Shown one piece after another: positions 53,239 through 60,187 of a stretch of 64,000 nt of DNA (position 1 is the first letter of the stretch; each line of letters begins with the position of its first letter). The notes below the pieces were generated by a model. That model was not told where the DNA came from and ran no database searches. It saw only the letters and a list, made by a program, of their open reading frames with translations. The stretch is taken from assembly GCF_030409845.1 (NCBI RefSeq), contig NZ_JAUFQQ010000005.1, positions 1,984,001 to 2,048,000 on the forward strand, read 5' to 3'. The position numbers and the translations under genes were made by a program. The stretch comes from Flavobacterium branchiarum (lineage in GTDB: Bacteria > Bacteroidota > Bacteroidia > Flavobacteriales > Flavobacteriaceae).

Positions 53239-54479
53239 TACGCCTCAACTATTTTATATAATTTATCAGACATTCTGATTCTGAATGGCATTTTGAAGGT
53301 GCAATCATCGCCTTTTGTTGCCTTATCGGCTATGATGTCGTTTACATACATTTCGTCGATTACCATTTCTTGCGCTCCAGTACTTGGTCCTGTTACAAGG
53401 ATTCTATCTCCAATTTTAATGTCGTAAGCTTCTATTTTGAATTGTCCTACTTCGGCTTTTTGGAAGTAATGGGTTCCTTTGCCGACATAAACTTTTTTCT
53501 GAGTTGCCGCTGATCCAGGGATGTCACTCCATTCACCTAATTCTTGTCCTAGGTAATATCCTGACCAAAATCCACGATTATAAACGGTGTTTAAAGCTTC
53601 CATCCAAACAGTGATTTTTTCTTTAGAAAAACTACCATCGTAATAAGAATCAATAGCTTCGCGATATGTTTTTATTACTGTTGCTACATATTCTGGAGCA
53701 CGACCGCGTCCCTCAATTTTTAAAACTTTAATTCCTGAATCAATTACTTGATCTAGAAAATCAATTGTACATAAATCTTTAGGTGACATAAGGTATTCGT
53801 TATCGACTTCAATTTCAAAACCTGTTTCTTGATCTATGACAGTATATTTTTTACGGCAATTTTGTTTGCAAGCGCCTCGGTTCGCCGATGAGTTGTTTGA
53901 ATGTAAACTCAAGTAGCATTTTCCAGAAACAGCCATGCATAAAGCACCATGTCCGAAGATTTCGATTTCAATTAAATTTCCGTTTGGACCTTTTATTTGT
54001 TCTTTCTCAATTTGATCCGTAATACTTTTTACCTGACGAAGACTCAATTCTCGGCTTAAAACCATTGTGTCTGCAAATAAGCTGTAAAATTTTATTGTCT
54101 CGATATTGGTCACATTCAGCTGTGTCGAAATGTGCACTTCCATACCAATCGTTCTTGCCATTGCAATTACGGCTTGGTCAGATGCGATTACGGCTGTAAT
54201 GTTAGCTTCTTTGGCTTTGTTCAATAATGTTTTTACAACCGATAAATCGTGGTCATAAATTATTGTGTTTAGCGTAAGGTAGCTTCGAACATTTTTGGTA
54301 GCACAACGAGCAGCTATTTCTTGCAGATCATCCATGGTAAAATTAACCGTTGAACGTGCTCGCATGTTGAGTTGTTCTACTCCAAAATAAATTGAATCGG
54401 CGCCATTATCAAGCGCAGCCTGAAGCGACTCAAAGCTCCCTGCGGGAGCCATAAGTTCAATTGTATTGTTTATTGTCAT
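53238..54479 (-). CDS. trhP: Peptidase U32 family tRNA hydroxylation protein, TrhP-type
   Basis: A 413-residue single-domain U32 protein like E. coli YegQ (TrhP), which makes 5-hydroxyuridine at wobble position 34 of tRNAs in an oxygen-independent, prephenate-linked way. It begins ELMAPAGSFESLQAALDNGAD, has IFGHGALCMAVSGKCYLS and RGACKQNCRKKY (Cys181, Cys188, Cys204, Cys208, likely iron-sulfur ligands), GRGRAPEYVATV, and a C-terminal barrel at 328-413. That barrel is shared with the adjacent TrhO protein. The longer rRNA-modifying RlhA is unlikely because of the length. Confidence 0.85.
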   Translation of the reverse strand: MTINNTIELMAPAGSFESLQAALDNGADSIYFGVEQLNMRARSTVNFTMDDLQEIAARCATKNVRSYLTLNTIIYDHDLSVVKTLLNKAKEANITAVIASDQAVIAMARTIGMEVHISTQLNVTNIETIKFYSLFADTMVLSRELSLRQVKSITDQIEKEQIKGPNGNLIEIEIFGHGALCMAVSGKCYLSLHSNNSSANRGACKQNCRKKYTVIDQETGFEIEVDNEYLMSPKDLCTIDFLDQVIDSGIKVLKIEGRGRAPEYVATVIKTYREAIDSYYDGSFSKEKITVWMEALNTVYNRGFWSGYYLGQELGEWSDIPGSAATQKKVYVGKGTHYFQKAEVGQFKIEAYDIKIGDRILVTGPSTGAQEMVIDEMYVNDIIADKATKGDDCTFKMPFRIRMSDKLYKIVEA

Positions 54480-54485
54480 GATGGA

Positions 54486-55844
54486 TTAGTCTAAAATTTT
54501 ATAGATTTTATCCGACAATCTAATTCTAAAGGGAACTTCAAATGTTACTCTATCTCCTTTTACGGCAGTAGTATTTGCAGTGTCGTTAACCATCATTTTT
54601 TCTAAAACCAATTCTTGGTTGCCTGTTGTTGGTCCTGAAATTAAGATTTTATCACCACTATTAAGTTCGTGGTTTTCAATAGTAAAAAGTCCAACTTGTG
54701 CTTTTACATAATAATGCTCTGCTTTTCCAAGTAATACTTTTTTTACTTTTATTTTTTGACGAATATCTGCTGCTTTCTCAGTAATTGCTAAAGCTGTATC
54801 GGGTAATTCACCAGAATGTTTGAATCTTAAATTTTCTGATTTTCCTTTTCTAAACACTTTGTTTCCAACTTGCTTTCCAGTTCTCATTCTTACCTGATCT
54901 ACCAATGGCATGTGTATTACTTCAAGGCATTCTGTAGAGCAACAGTTTTCCATTGCCGATTTACATTCATCACATTGAATAAACAACAAATGGCATCCGT
55001 CATTCTCACAATTGGTATGATTATCACAAGGTTTTCCGCATTGGTGGCATTGTGAAATAATATCATCTGTGATTCTTTCGCCTAGACGATTATCAAATAC
55101 AAAGTTTTTACCAATGAATTTACTTTCTAGACCTTCTTCTTCAAGTTGTTTTTTGTAATTGATGATACCGCCTTCCAGCTGATATACATTCTTAAATCCT
55201 TGATGTTTGAAGTAAGCACTTGCTTTCTCACAACGAATTCCACCTGTACAATACATTACTAGGTTTTTATCTTCTTTATGATTTTGAAGTTGCTCGTTAA
55301 TTATCGGTAAACTTTCTCTAAAAGTTTCAACATCGGGAGTTATGGCTCCTTTAAAATGACCAACTTCACTTTCATAGTGATTTCTAAAATCAACTACAAT
55401 TGTATTTGGATCTTCAAGTATATCATTGAATTCTTTGGCTTTCAGGTGAACGCCTATGTCTGTAACATCAAAGGTTTCGTCATTAAGACCGTCAGCAACA
55501 ATCTTATCGCGTACTTTGATGGTTAGTTTTAAAAAGGAGTGATCGTCATGCTCAACAGCAATATTCAAGCGTAAGTCTTTCATGAAGTCATAGACTTCTA
55601 AAGTTTCTCTGAAAGTTTCTAAATTTTCTTCCGGAATACTCATTTGAGCATTTATTCCTTCGTTGGCAACGTAAATTCGACCTAAAGCATCGAGTGCGTT
55701 CCAGGCTAGAAATAAATCATCGCGAAATTTTTTGGGATCTTGAATTTTTGCATACGCATAGAAAGACAACGTAAGACGTTGTTTACCTGCATCATCAATC
55801 ATGATGGCTCTTTCTTCTGCGCTCAAAGTGTTATACAGTTGCAT
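54486..55844 (-). CDS. trhO: TrhO rhodanese tRNA hydroxylase with a fused U32 C-terminal domain
   Basis: A 452-residue protein related to E. coli YceA (TrhO), the oxygen-dependent maker of 5-hydroxyuridine in tRNA. N-terminal part to about 95, rhodanese domain about 120-240 with active site YCTGGIRC (Cys199, Cys205), then a cysteine-rich zinc-type segment at 266-306 (CHQCGKPC, NCENDGC, QCDECKS, CCSTEC). Residues 368-452 align without gaps to 328-412 of the U32 protein next door, 46 of 85 identical by hand count. E. coli TrhO ends before this region. Six bp lie between its stop and the trhP start. The ATG at 55844 is chosen. Confidence 0.88.
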   Translation of the reverse strand: MQLYNTLSAEERAIMIDDAGKQRLTLSFYAYAKIQDPKKFRDDLFLAWNALDALGRIYVANEGINAQMSIPEENLETFRETLEVYDFMKDLRLNIAVEHDDHSFLKLTIKVRDKIVADGLNDETFDVTDIGVHLKAKEFNDILEDPNTIVVDFRNHYESEVGHFKGAITPDVETFRESLPIINEQLQNHKEDKNLVMYCTGGIRCEKASAYFKHQGFKNVYQLEGGIINYKKQLEEEGLESKFIGKNFVFDNRLGERITDDIISQCHQCGKPCDNHTNCENDGCHLLFIQCDECKSAMENCCSTECLEVIHMPLVDQVRMRTGKQVGNKVFRKGKSENLRFKHSGELPDTALAITEKAADIRQKIKVKKVLLGKAEHYYVKAQVGLFTIENHELNSGDKILISGPTTGNQELVLEKMMVNDTANTTAVKGDRVTFEVPFRIRLSDKIYKILD

Positions 55845-56825
55845 GCTATAAACAGTTTTAAGTTGAGGAATATTTTTGAGGTGCAAAGGTAGGAAAAAGG
55901 TTTTAAGAAACAAAGAGGCACTAAGGTTCAGAGTTGCAAAGGTTTTTTAGAGGTACTGAGTTACTAAGGTTCTGAGAGACTGAGACTGGATGTAAAGGTT
56001 CAGAGGTTTCGTAAGATTTGAGAAGAAAGATTTGAGAAGAAAGAAAAGCTTTGCGTTTTAGCGTCTTTGCGAGAACCCAATAACTAGATGTACAAAGGTT
56101 CAAAGGAGCAGAGTTTTAAAGTTTCGGAGGGGCAAAGGTTTCGTAAGATTGGAGAAGAAAGAAGAGAGAGTAAAGACTATTTTAGAAAGAGGTTCAGAGG
56201 TTCAAAGTTGCAAAGGTTTTTAAAGATTGAAGATTTGAGAAGAAAGAAAAGCTTTGCGTTTTAGCGTCTTTGCGAGAACCCAATAACTAGAGGTTCAAAG
56301 GAGCAGAGTTTTAAAGTTTCGGAGGGGCAAAGGTTTCGTAAGATTGGAGAAGAAAGAAGAGAGAGCAAAGACTATTTTAGAAAGAGGTTCAGAGGTTCAA
56401 AGTTGCAAAGGTTTTTAAAGATTGAAGATTATAGAAGAAAGAAAGCTTTGCGTTTTAGCGTCTTTGCGAGAACCCAATAACTAGATGTACAAAGGTTCAA
56501 AGGAGCAGAGTTTTAAAGTTTCGGAGGGGCAAAGGTTTCGTAAGATTGGAGAAGAAAGAAGAGAGAGTAAAGACTATTTTAGAAAGAGGTTCAGAGGTTC
56601 AAAGTTGCAAAGGTTTTTAAAGATTGAAGATTATAGAAGAAAGAAAGCTTTGCGTTTTAGCGTCTTTGCGAGAACCCAATAACTAGATGTACAAAGGTTC
56701 AAAGGAGCAGAGTTTTAAAGTTTCGGAGGGGCAAAGGTTTCGTAAGATTGGAGAAGAAAGAAGAGAGAGTAAAGACTATTTAGGGAAGAGGTTCTTAGGT
56801 CCTAAGGTGCTGAGAAACTGAGACT

Positions 56826-56850
56826 GTCCTTCGACTACGCTCAGGATGAC
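56826..56850 (-). repeat. Dispersed 25-nt motif, copy 2
   Basis: The reverse complement runs from GTCATCCTGAGCG to AGTCGAAGGAC and matches 21624-21648 with two mismatches. A CTTCGACTACG word also occurs near 59596. Confidence 0.6.
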
Positions 56851-56913
56851 ACTGCTGATTACTTCGACTATAAACTGTAGGCTAACAATGAGACTGAGAC
56901 TGTGACTCAAAAC

Positions 56914-56946
56914 AAAAAAAGCACTAAATTAACTTTAGTGCTTTTT
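56914..56946 (-). terminator. Terminator of the bacilliredoxin gene
   Basis: AAAAAGCACTAAA pairs with TTTAGTGCTTTTT around TTAAC, beyond the gene stop on the minus strand. Confidence 0.8.
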
Positions 56947-56998
56947 AAATCTTTGTGCCTTTGCAACTCTGAACCTTATAAGCTCAGAACCTTAAATA

Positions 56999-57409
56999 TT
57001 AGCAAAACTCGTTGAAAGCGTCTTTTAAGTTTTCTGCGATTAATTCAGCTGGGCGACCTTCGATGTGGTGACGCTCAAGCATATGAACTAATTCTCCGTT
57101 TTTGAATAATGCCATACTTGGAGAAGATGGAGGAAAAGGGAACATATGTTGTCTTGCTGCATCAACAGCTTCTTTATCAACTCCTGCAAAAACAGTGATT
57201 AAATGGTCTGGTTTTTTAGCACCTTCTAAGCTCATTTTTGCTCCTGGGCGTGCGTTTCTTGCTGCACATCCACATACTGAATTTACAACTACTAGTGTTG
57301 TTCCTTCTGATTTGATTGCGTTATCAACTTCTGATGCACTATGTAAATCTTGAAAACCTGCAGTTGTTAATTCAGCTTGCATTGGTTTTACCATTTCTTC
57401 TGGATACAT
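56999..57409 (-). CDS. brxB: BrxA/BrxB family bacilliredoxin
   Basis: A 136-residue thioredoxin-fold protein of the YphP/YqiW (DUF1094) family. The active-site motif is CGC (Cys46, Cys48) in [16 protein letters not shown]. In Firmicutes such proteins remove bacillithiol from oxidised proteins; many Bacteroidetes also have the pathway, but no bacillithiol gene is seen here. It is a single gene with a terminator below and a -7 box above. Confidence 0.92.
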   Translation of the reverse strand: MYPEEMVKPMQAELTTAGFQDLHSASEVDNAIKSEGTTLVVVNSVCGCAARNARPGAKMSLEGAKKPDHLITVFAGVDKEAVDAARQHMFPFPPSSPSMALFKNGELVHMLERHHIEGRPAELIAENLKDAFNEFC

Positions 57410-57443
57410 ATTTTTATTTTTTTAGTTTAACTTTTTCGATTTG

Positions 57444-57451
57444 CAAAGTTA
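57444..57451 (-). promoter_or_regulatory. Candidate -7 box (TAACTTTG) for brxB
   Basis: Exact TAnnTTTG match on the minus strand, 34 bp before the brxB start. A -33 box is not clear. Confidence 0.4.
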
Positions 57452-57508
57452 CAAAGTTTAAAAACAAGAACTTTAATTCAGGTATAAAGTTTTGTTATAG
57501 TTTAATCG

Positions 57509-58306
57509 TTATTTCGTGAACCTTATTTGATAAGGATAGGTTTCGTAAATAGTATTATCCTCATTTAGCTTAAAACCTTTTGTTGCATCACTTCTAGCTT
57601 CTGTCCCTAAAGCTGAAATTTCATCCTTAGGTTTACCTATTTTAAACCAACAAATTGCTTTGTAGTATTTTGCATCCGAGAATTGAGGGTATATTTTCAA
57701 TGCTTTATCTAAAATTGAAATTGCCTCATCGTATTTTTTTAGTTCATATTTGGCAATCGCCTGATAGAAGTATGTTGTAGGATGTTCCAATTGTTGCCTG
57801 TTTTTGTAAATGTCAGTTACATAATCGTCAAGAACCTTTTCTGCCTTGTCATATTCGTTCAATTGTAAGTAGCAAAGTCCGATATAAAAACTGTAGGTAT
57901 GATCCATTATATAGCCATTCCCATAAAGTTTAATGCATTCTTCTAAATCAGTAATGGCATCTTTATATGATTTTGAGAAAATACATTTTATAAAACCTCT
58001 ATAGGGAAGCCATTCTTGTTTGTTGTATAAAACAGCTTTGTCTAAAAATGACATTCCAACCTCGTACTTTTTGCATTTAAAATAAGGCATTGCTTTTTGT
58101 TGCCATAAATAAGCTATTGTACTGTCTTTTTTTAAACCTTCATCAATGCAATTTTGCCACTCTTGCATTTGAAAAGTATAATTGTATTTATAAGCACAAC
58201 TATCTAGAGCTTGTTTGATAATAGCATCTTGCGTCTTGTTTTTTGGGACTTGAGCAAATGTGAAAAAGGAAATTAAAAAGCTGAAACCTAAAATGATTTT
58301 TTTCAA
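57509..58306 (-). CDS. Secreted TPR-repeat protein, TTG start
   Basis: A 265-residue protein with a signal peptide (KKIILGFSFLISFFTFAQ) followed by TPR-type helical repeats of the pattern YLWQQKAMPYFKCKKYEVGMSFLDKA and YDKAEKVLDDYV, ending with a KYYKAICWFKIGKP repeat. The role is probably protein binding in the periplasm. The start codon is TTG; a stop lies just upstream and the next ATG is beyond the signal peptide, so TTG is supported. It is 16 bp after the lycopene cyclase stop, so the two may be co-transcribed. Confidence 0.8.
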   Translation of the reverse strand: MKKIILGFSFLISFFTFAQVPKNKTQDAIIKQALDSCAYKYNYTFQMQEWQNCIDEGLKKDSTIAYLWQQKAMPYFKCKKYEVGMSFLDKAVLYNKQEWLPYRGFIKCIFSKSYKDAITDLEECIKLYGNGYIMDHTYSFYIGLCYLQLNEYDKAEKVLDDYVTDIYKNRQQLEHPTTYFYQAIAKYELKKYDEAISILDKALKIYPQFSDAKYYKAICWFKIGKPKDEISALGTEARSDATKGFKLNEDNTIYETYPYQIRFTK

Positions 58307-58322
58307 TGGTTACTGTTTAGAG

Positions 58323-59498
58323 TTATGTTTTCTTTGGAAGAAAAATCACTCTAAATAACGCTTTTATAAATGGTGTTTTAGGACATTTTAAAATAACTTT
58401 AACATCTTCAATAAAGGTTGTTTCTTCGTCTAAGAACTTAAAAATCAATGCAGGGTTTCCTTTTTGAAACATATCTGAGAAAATGCTACTTCCTAGCTCG
58501 TTATTTCTGTCGAGTATATCTAGTAAGAGTAAATCATAAAACCAGAACTTGTTTTTTTTATAGAACGAGGACATTTTAATTGGTGTCGAAGGTTTGTTGT
58601 TTTGAGTTTGTAGAAACGTTACTAATTGGGTTGATTTTTTATCTGATTTTTTAAAAGTGTATCCTGTACTTGCTTTTGTCCAACCACCAGCGGTACCAAT
58701 ATTAAGTACGCGTTTTGTATTCCTTTTCCAAAAGGGAAAGCAGGTCATCGGAATGCTACCTTGTTCTTTTTCTACTATTTCATAATCTTGAATCCCTAAT
58801 TTCTGAATATAGTTTTTAATCTCCGATTCGTATTCTTGTTTTTCTAAGAGCGTATGCGAAAACAAGGTGTATTCTATTAAAGCTTCTTTTTTGGATATTG
58901 GTAAAGCGTACATGAATCGGGTATTGCCTTTTTGGGCAACCGAAAAATCCATGAAAGTAACCTGCTCTGGGTTAAGAACATTCTCTTTACTTTTAATAAA
59001 CCATCCAATAAAATGCTGTTGTAAAACAGGATAACGCTGTTGGTTCTCTACTAATCCTTTGTTGTAAATGCTGTTTAAGAGTTGGTTACAAGTGAAAGTA
59101 TTGGTTGAAGTCGCTACAAAAACATGAGTGTCGAGTTCGTTAATGTCGGTTACTTTATCATTGAGAAAAGTAATGTTTTGTTGTTTCTTAATGAGTTTTA
59201 AAACAAAATTGTAAAAGTCTAAACTTCGAATTTGGTTGTACTTATAGGGGTTTAGATCTAAGTCTCTCTTGAAGTTTTCATTGGCAAATAAAGCAGTATC
59301 CCATTTTTTTGAAATAACACTTTCCCATATTGATGGACCTTCTTGCCAAAAACACCAAGTTCTGTCATTGGTTTTCTTGGTATCTTCATCAATTAACAAA
59401 ACAGATTTTCCAATAAAGTTCTCAGATACAATCATCTTGTAAACTGTCATCATAGCAGATAAACCAGTTCCTGTAAAAATGTAATCGTAGTGTTTCAT
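58323..59498 (-). CDS. crtY: Lycopene beta-cyclase
   Basis: Converts lycopene to beta-carotene in the membrane, on the way to the yellow pigments of flavobacteria. The 391-residue protein has the FAD-binding start YIFTGTGLSAM, the family motif DRTWCFW, YALPISKKEALIEYTLFS, the segment MTCFPFWKRNTKRVLNIGTAGGWTKASTGYTF, and a C-terminal region with FLDEETTFIEDVKVILKCP. Other carotenoid genes (crtB, crtI, crtZ) are not in the window, so this is a separated member of the pathway. Confidence 0.92.
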   Translation of the reverse strand: MKHYDYIFTGTGLSAMMTVYKMIVSENFIGKSVLLIDEDTKKTNDRTWCFWQEGPSIWESVISKKWDTALFANENFKRDLDLNPYKYNQIRSLDFYNFVLKLIKKQQNITFLNDKVTDINELDTHVFVATSTNTFTCNQLLNSIYNKGLVENQQRYPVLQQHFIGWFIKSKENVLNPEQVTFMDFSVAQKGNTRFMYALPISKKEALIEYTLFSHTLLEKQEYESEIKNYIQKLGIQDYEIVEKEQGSIPMTCFPFWKRNTKRVLNIGTAGGWTKASTGYTFKKSDKKSTQLVTFLQTQNNKPSTPIKMSSFYKKNKFWFYDLLLLDILDRNNELGSSIFSDMFQKGNPALIFKFLDEETTFIEDVKVILKCPKTPFIKALFRVIFLPKKT

Positions 59499-59520
59499 GT
59501 TTCGGAGATACTATTTTCAT

Positions 59521-59528
59521 CAAAAATA
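59521..59528 (-). promoter_or_regulatory. Candidate -7 box (TATTTTTG) for crtY inside a dyad
   Basis: Exact TAnnTTTG match. It overlaps the inverted repeat ACTATTTT-N5-AAAATAGT (59510-59530), 12 bp before the crtY start, which could be an operator. Confidence 0.4.
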
Positions 59529-59657
59529 GTAATTTTAATTCGTTGGGTTCACGGAATCAAATTATTTAAGAATATATAGTTTTTGTTTAAAACGACTTCG
59601 ACTACGTGTTAGTCTGACAATGTTGTGATTGTATTAAAAGTAATATAGAGTAAACAC

Positions 59658-60122
59658 TCAATCAATTAGTTTGTTCAAAATGATTTCAAAATCCTTTGCA
59701 TTGTGATAATTTGTATCTTGAAATAGGATTTCATTTTTTGAATTTAAAATACAAATAATGGGGTAGGTTAGTTGATTATTAACTGTTCCTAATTGTATCG
59801 CTAATTCATTAACGCCAGTTTTATTTCCGGTTGTTGTGTAGTTGAATGTTTTATTATTAAACCGAATTGTTCTTTTTTCTTCAGCATGAAAATCAACAAA
59901 ATAGAATTGGTTATTGAGTTGTTCTATTATTTTTTTGTTTTTAAAGGTTGAATTCTTCATTGCTTGACAATACTTGCACCAATCGGTGTGGATAAAAATA
60001 ATGACTTTCCTTTTCTGAATTTGCTGTAAGCTGTCAATAGCTTCAAACGGAATGCTTTTTAGTTGGCAAAACCCTGTTGAAGTAAGGCCTAGGAAGAGTA
60101 ATATTATGAGTAGACTTTTCAT
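59658..60122 (-). CDS. Secreted thioredoxin-like protein
   Basis: A 154-residue protein with a signal peptide (TGFCQ near residue 20) and a thioredoxin domain with active site DWCKYC (Cys49, Cys52). It probably acts on disulfides outside the inner membrane. It is 65 bp after the TonB-receptor gene in the same direction. Its CxxC matches the CxxC in the receptor plug. Alternative: a general periplasmic thioredoxin with no special link to the receptor. Confidence 0.82.
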   Translation of the reverse strand: MKSLLIILLFLGLTSTGFCQLKSIPFEAIDSLQQIQKRKVIIFIHTDWCKYCQAMKNSTFKNKKIIEQLNNQFYFVDFHAEEKRTIRFNNKTFNYTTTGNKTGVNELAIQLGTVNNQLTYPIICILNSKNEILFQDTNYHNAKDFEIILNKLID

Positions 60123-60137
60123 TTGTTACTTTTTTTT

Positions 60138-60172
60138 GCCACAGATTAAAGGGTTGTTTATAAATCTGTGGC
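60138..60172. repeat. Hairpin between the receptor and thioredoxin genes
   Basis: GCCACAGATT pairs with AATCTGTGGC around 15 bases. On the minus strand, the transcribed one, the stem is followed by A, not T, so it is not a good terminator and read-through to the thioredoxin gene is possible. Confidence 0.5.
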
Positions 60173-60187
60173 TTAACTAAATTTTAT

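Larger units (their letters stand above)
55845..56998. repeat. Intergenic array of about 200-bp units with the GCTTTGCGTTTTAGCGTCTTTGCGAGAA core
   Basis: This 1154-base gap has no gene that I trust. The core GCTTTGCG recurs with its C at 56049, 56252, 56446 and 56648 (steps 203, 194, 202). Each unit holds AACCCAATAACTAGA, AAAGGAGCAGAGTTTTAAAG, GTTTCGTAAGATTGGAGAAG and GTTCAGAGGTTCAAAGTTGC. The core matches the 42 kb array, but the rest of the unit differs and is longer. A short frame at 56485 with no family match is part of this array. Confidence 0.9.

Noticed and set aside
53238..54479. U32 collagenase-type protease
   Set aside because: Length, cysteine pattern and operon with trhO fit the tRNA-hydroxylation branch better.
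55845..55913. Upstream extension of TrhO (23 residues)
   Set aside because: It is rich in hydrophobic residues and has no match to the family start; homology begins at 55844.
56485..56682. 65-residue frame in the 56 kb repeat array
   Set aside because: It is built entirely of the repeat unit (lysine- and arginine-rich), with no domain, and appears only because the unit has few stops.
60138..60172. Terminator of the TonB receptor gene
   Set aside because: On the transcribed minus strand the stem is followed by A, not T.
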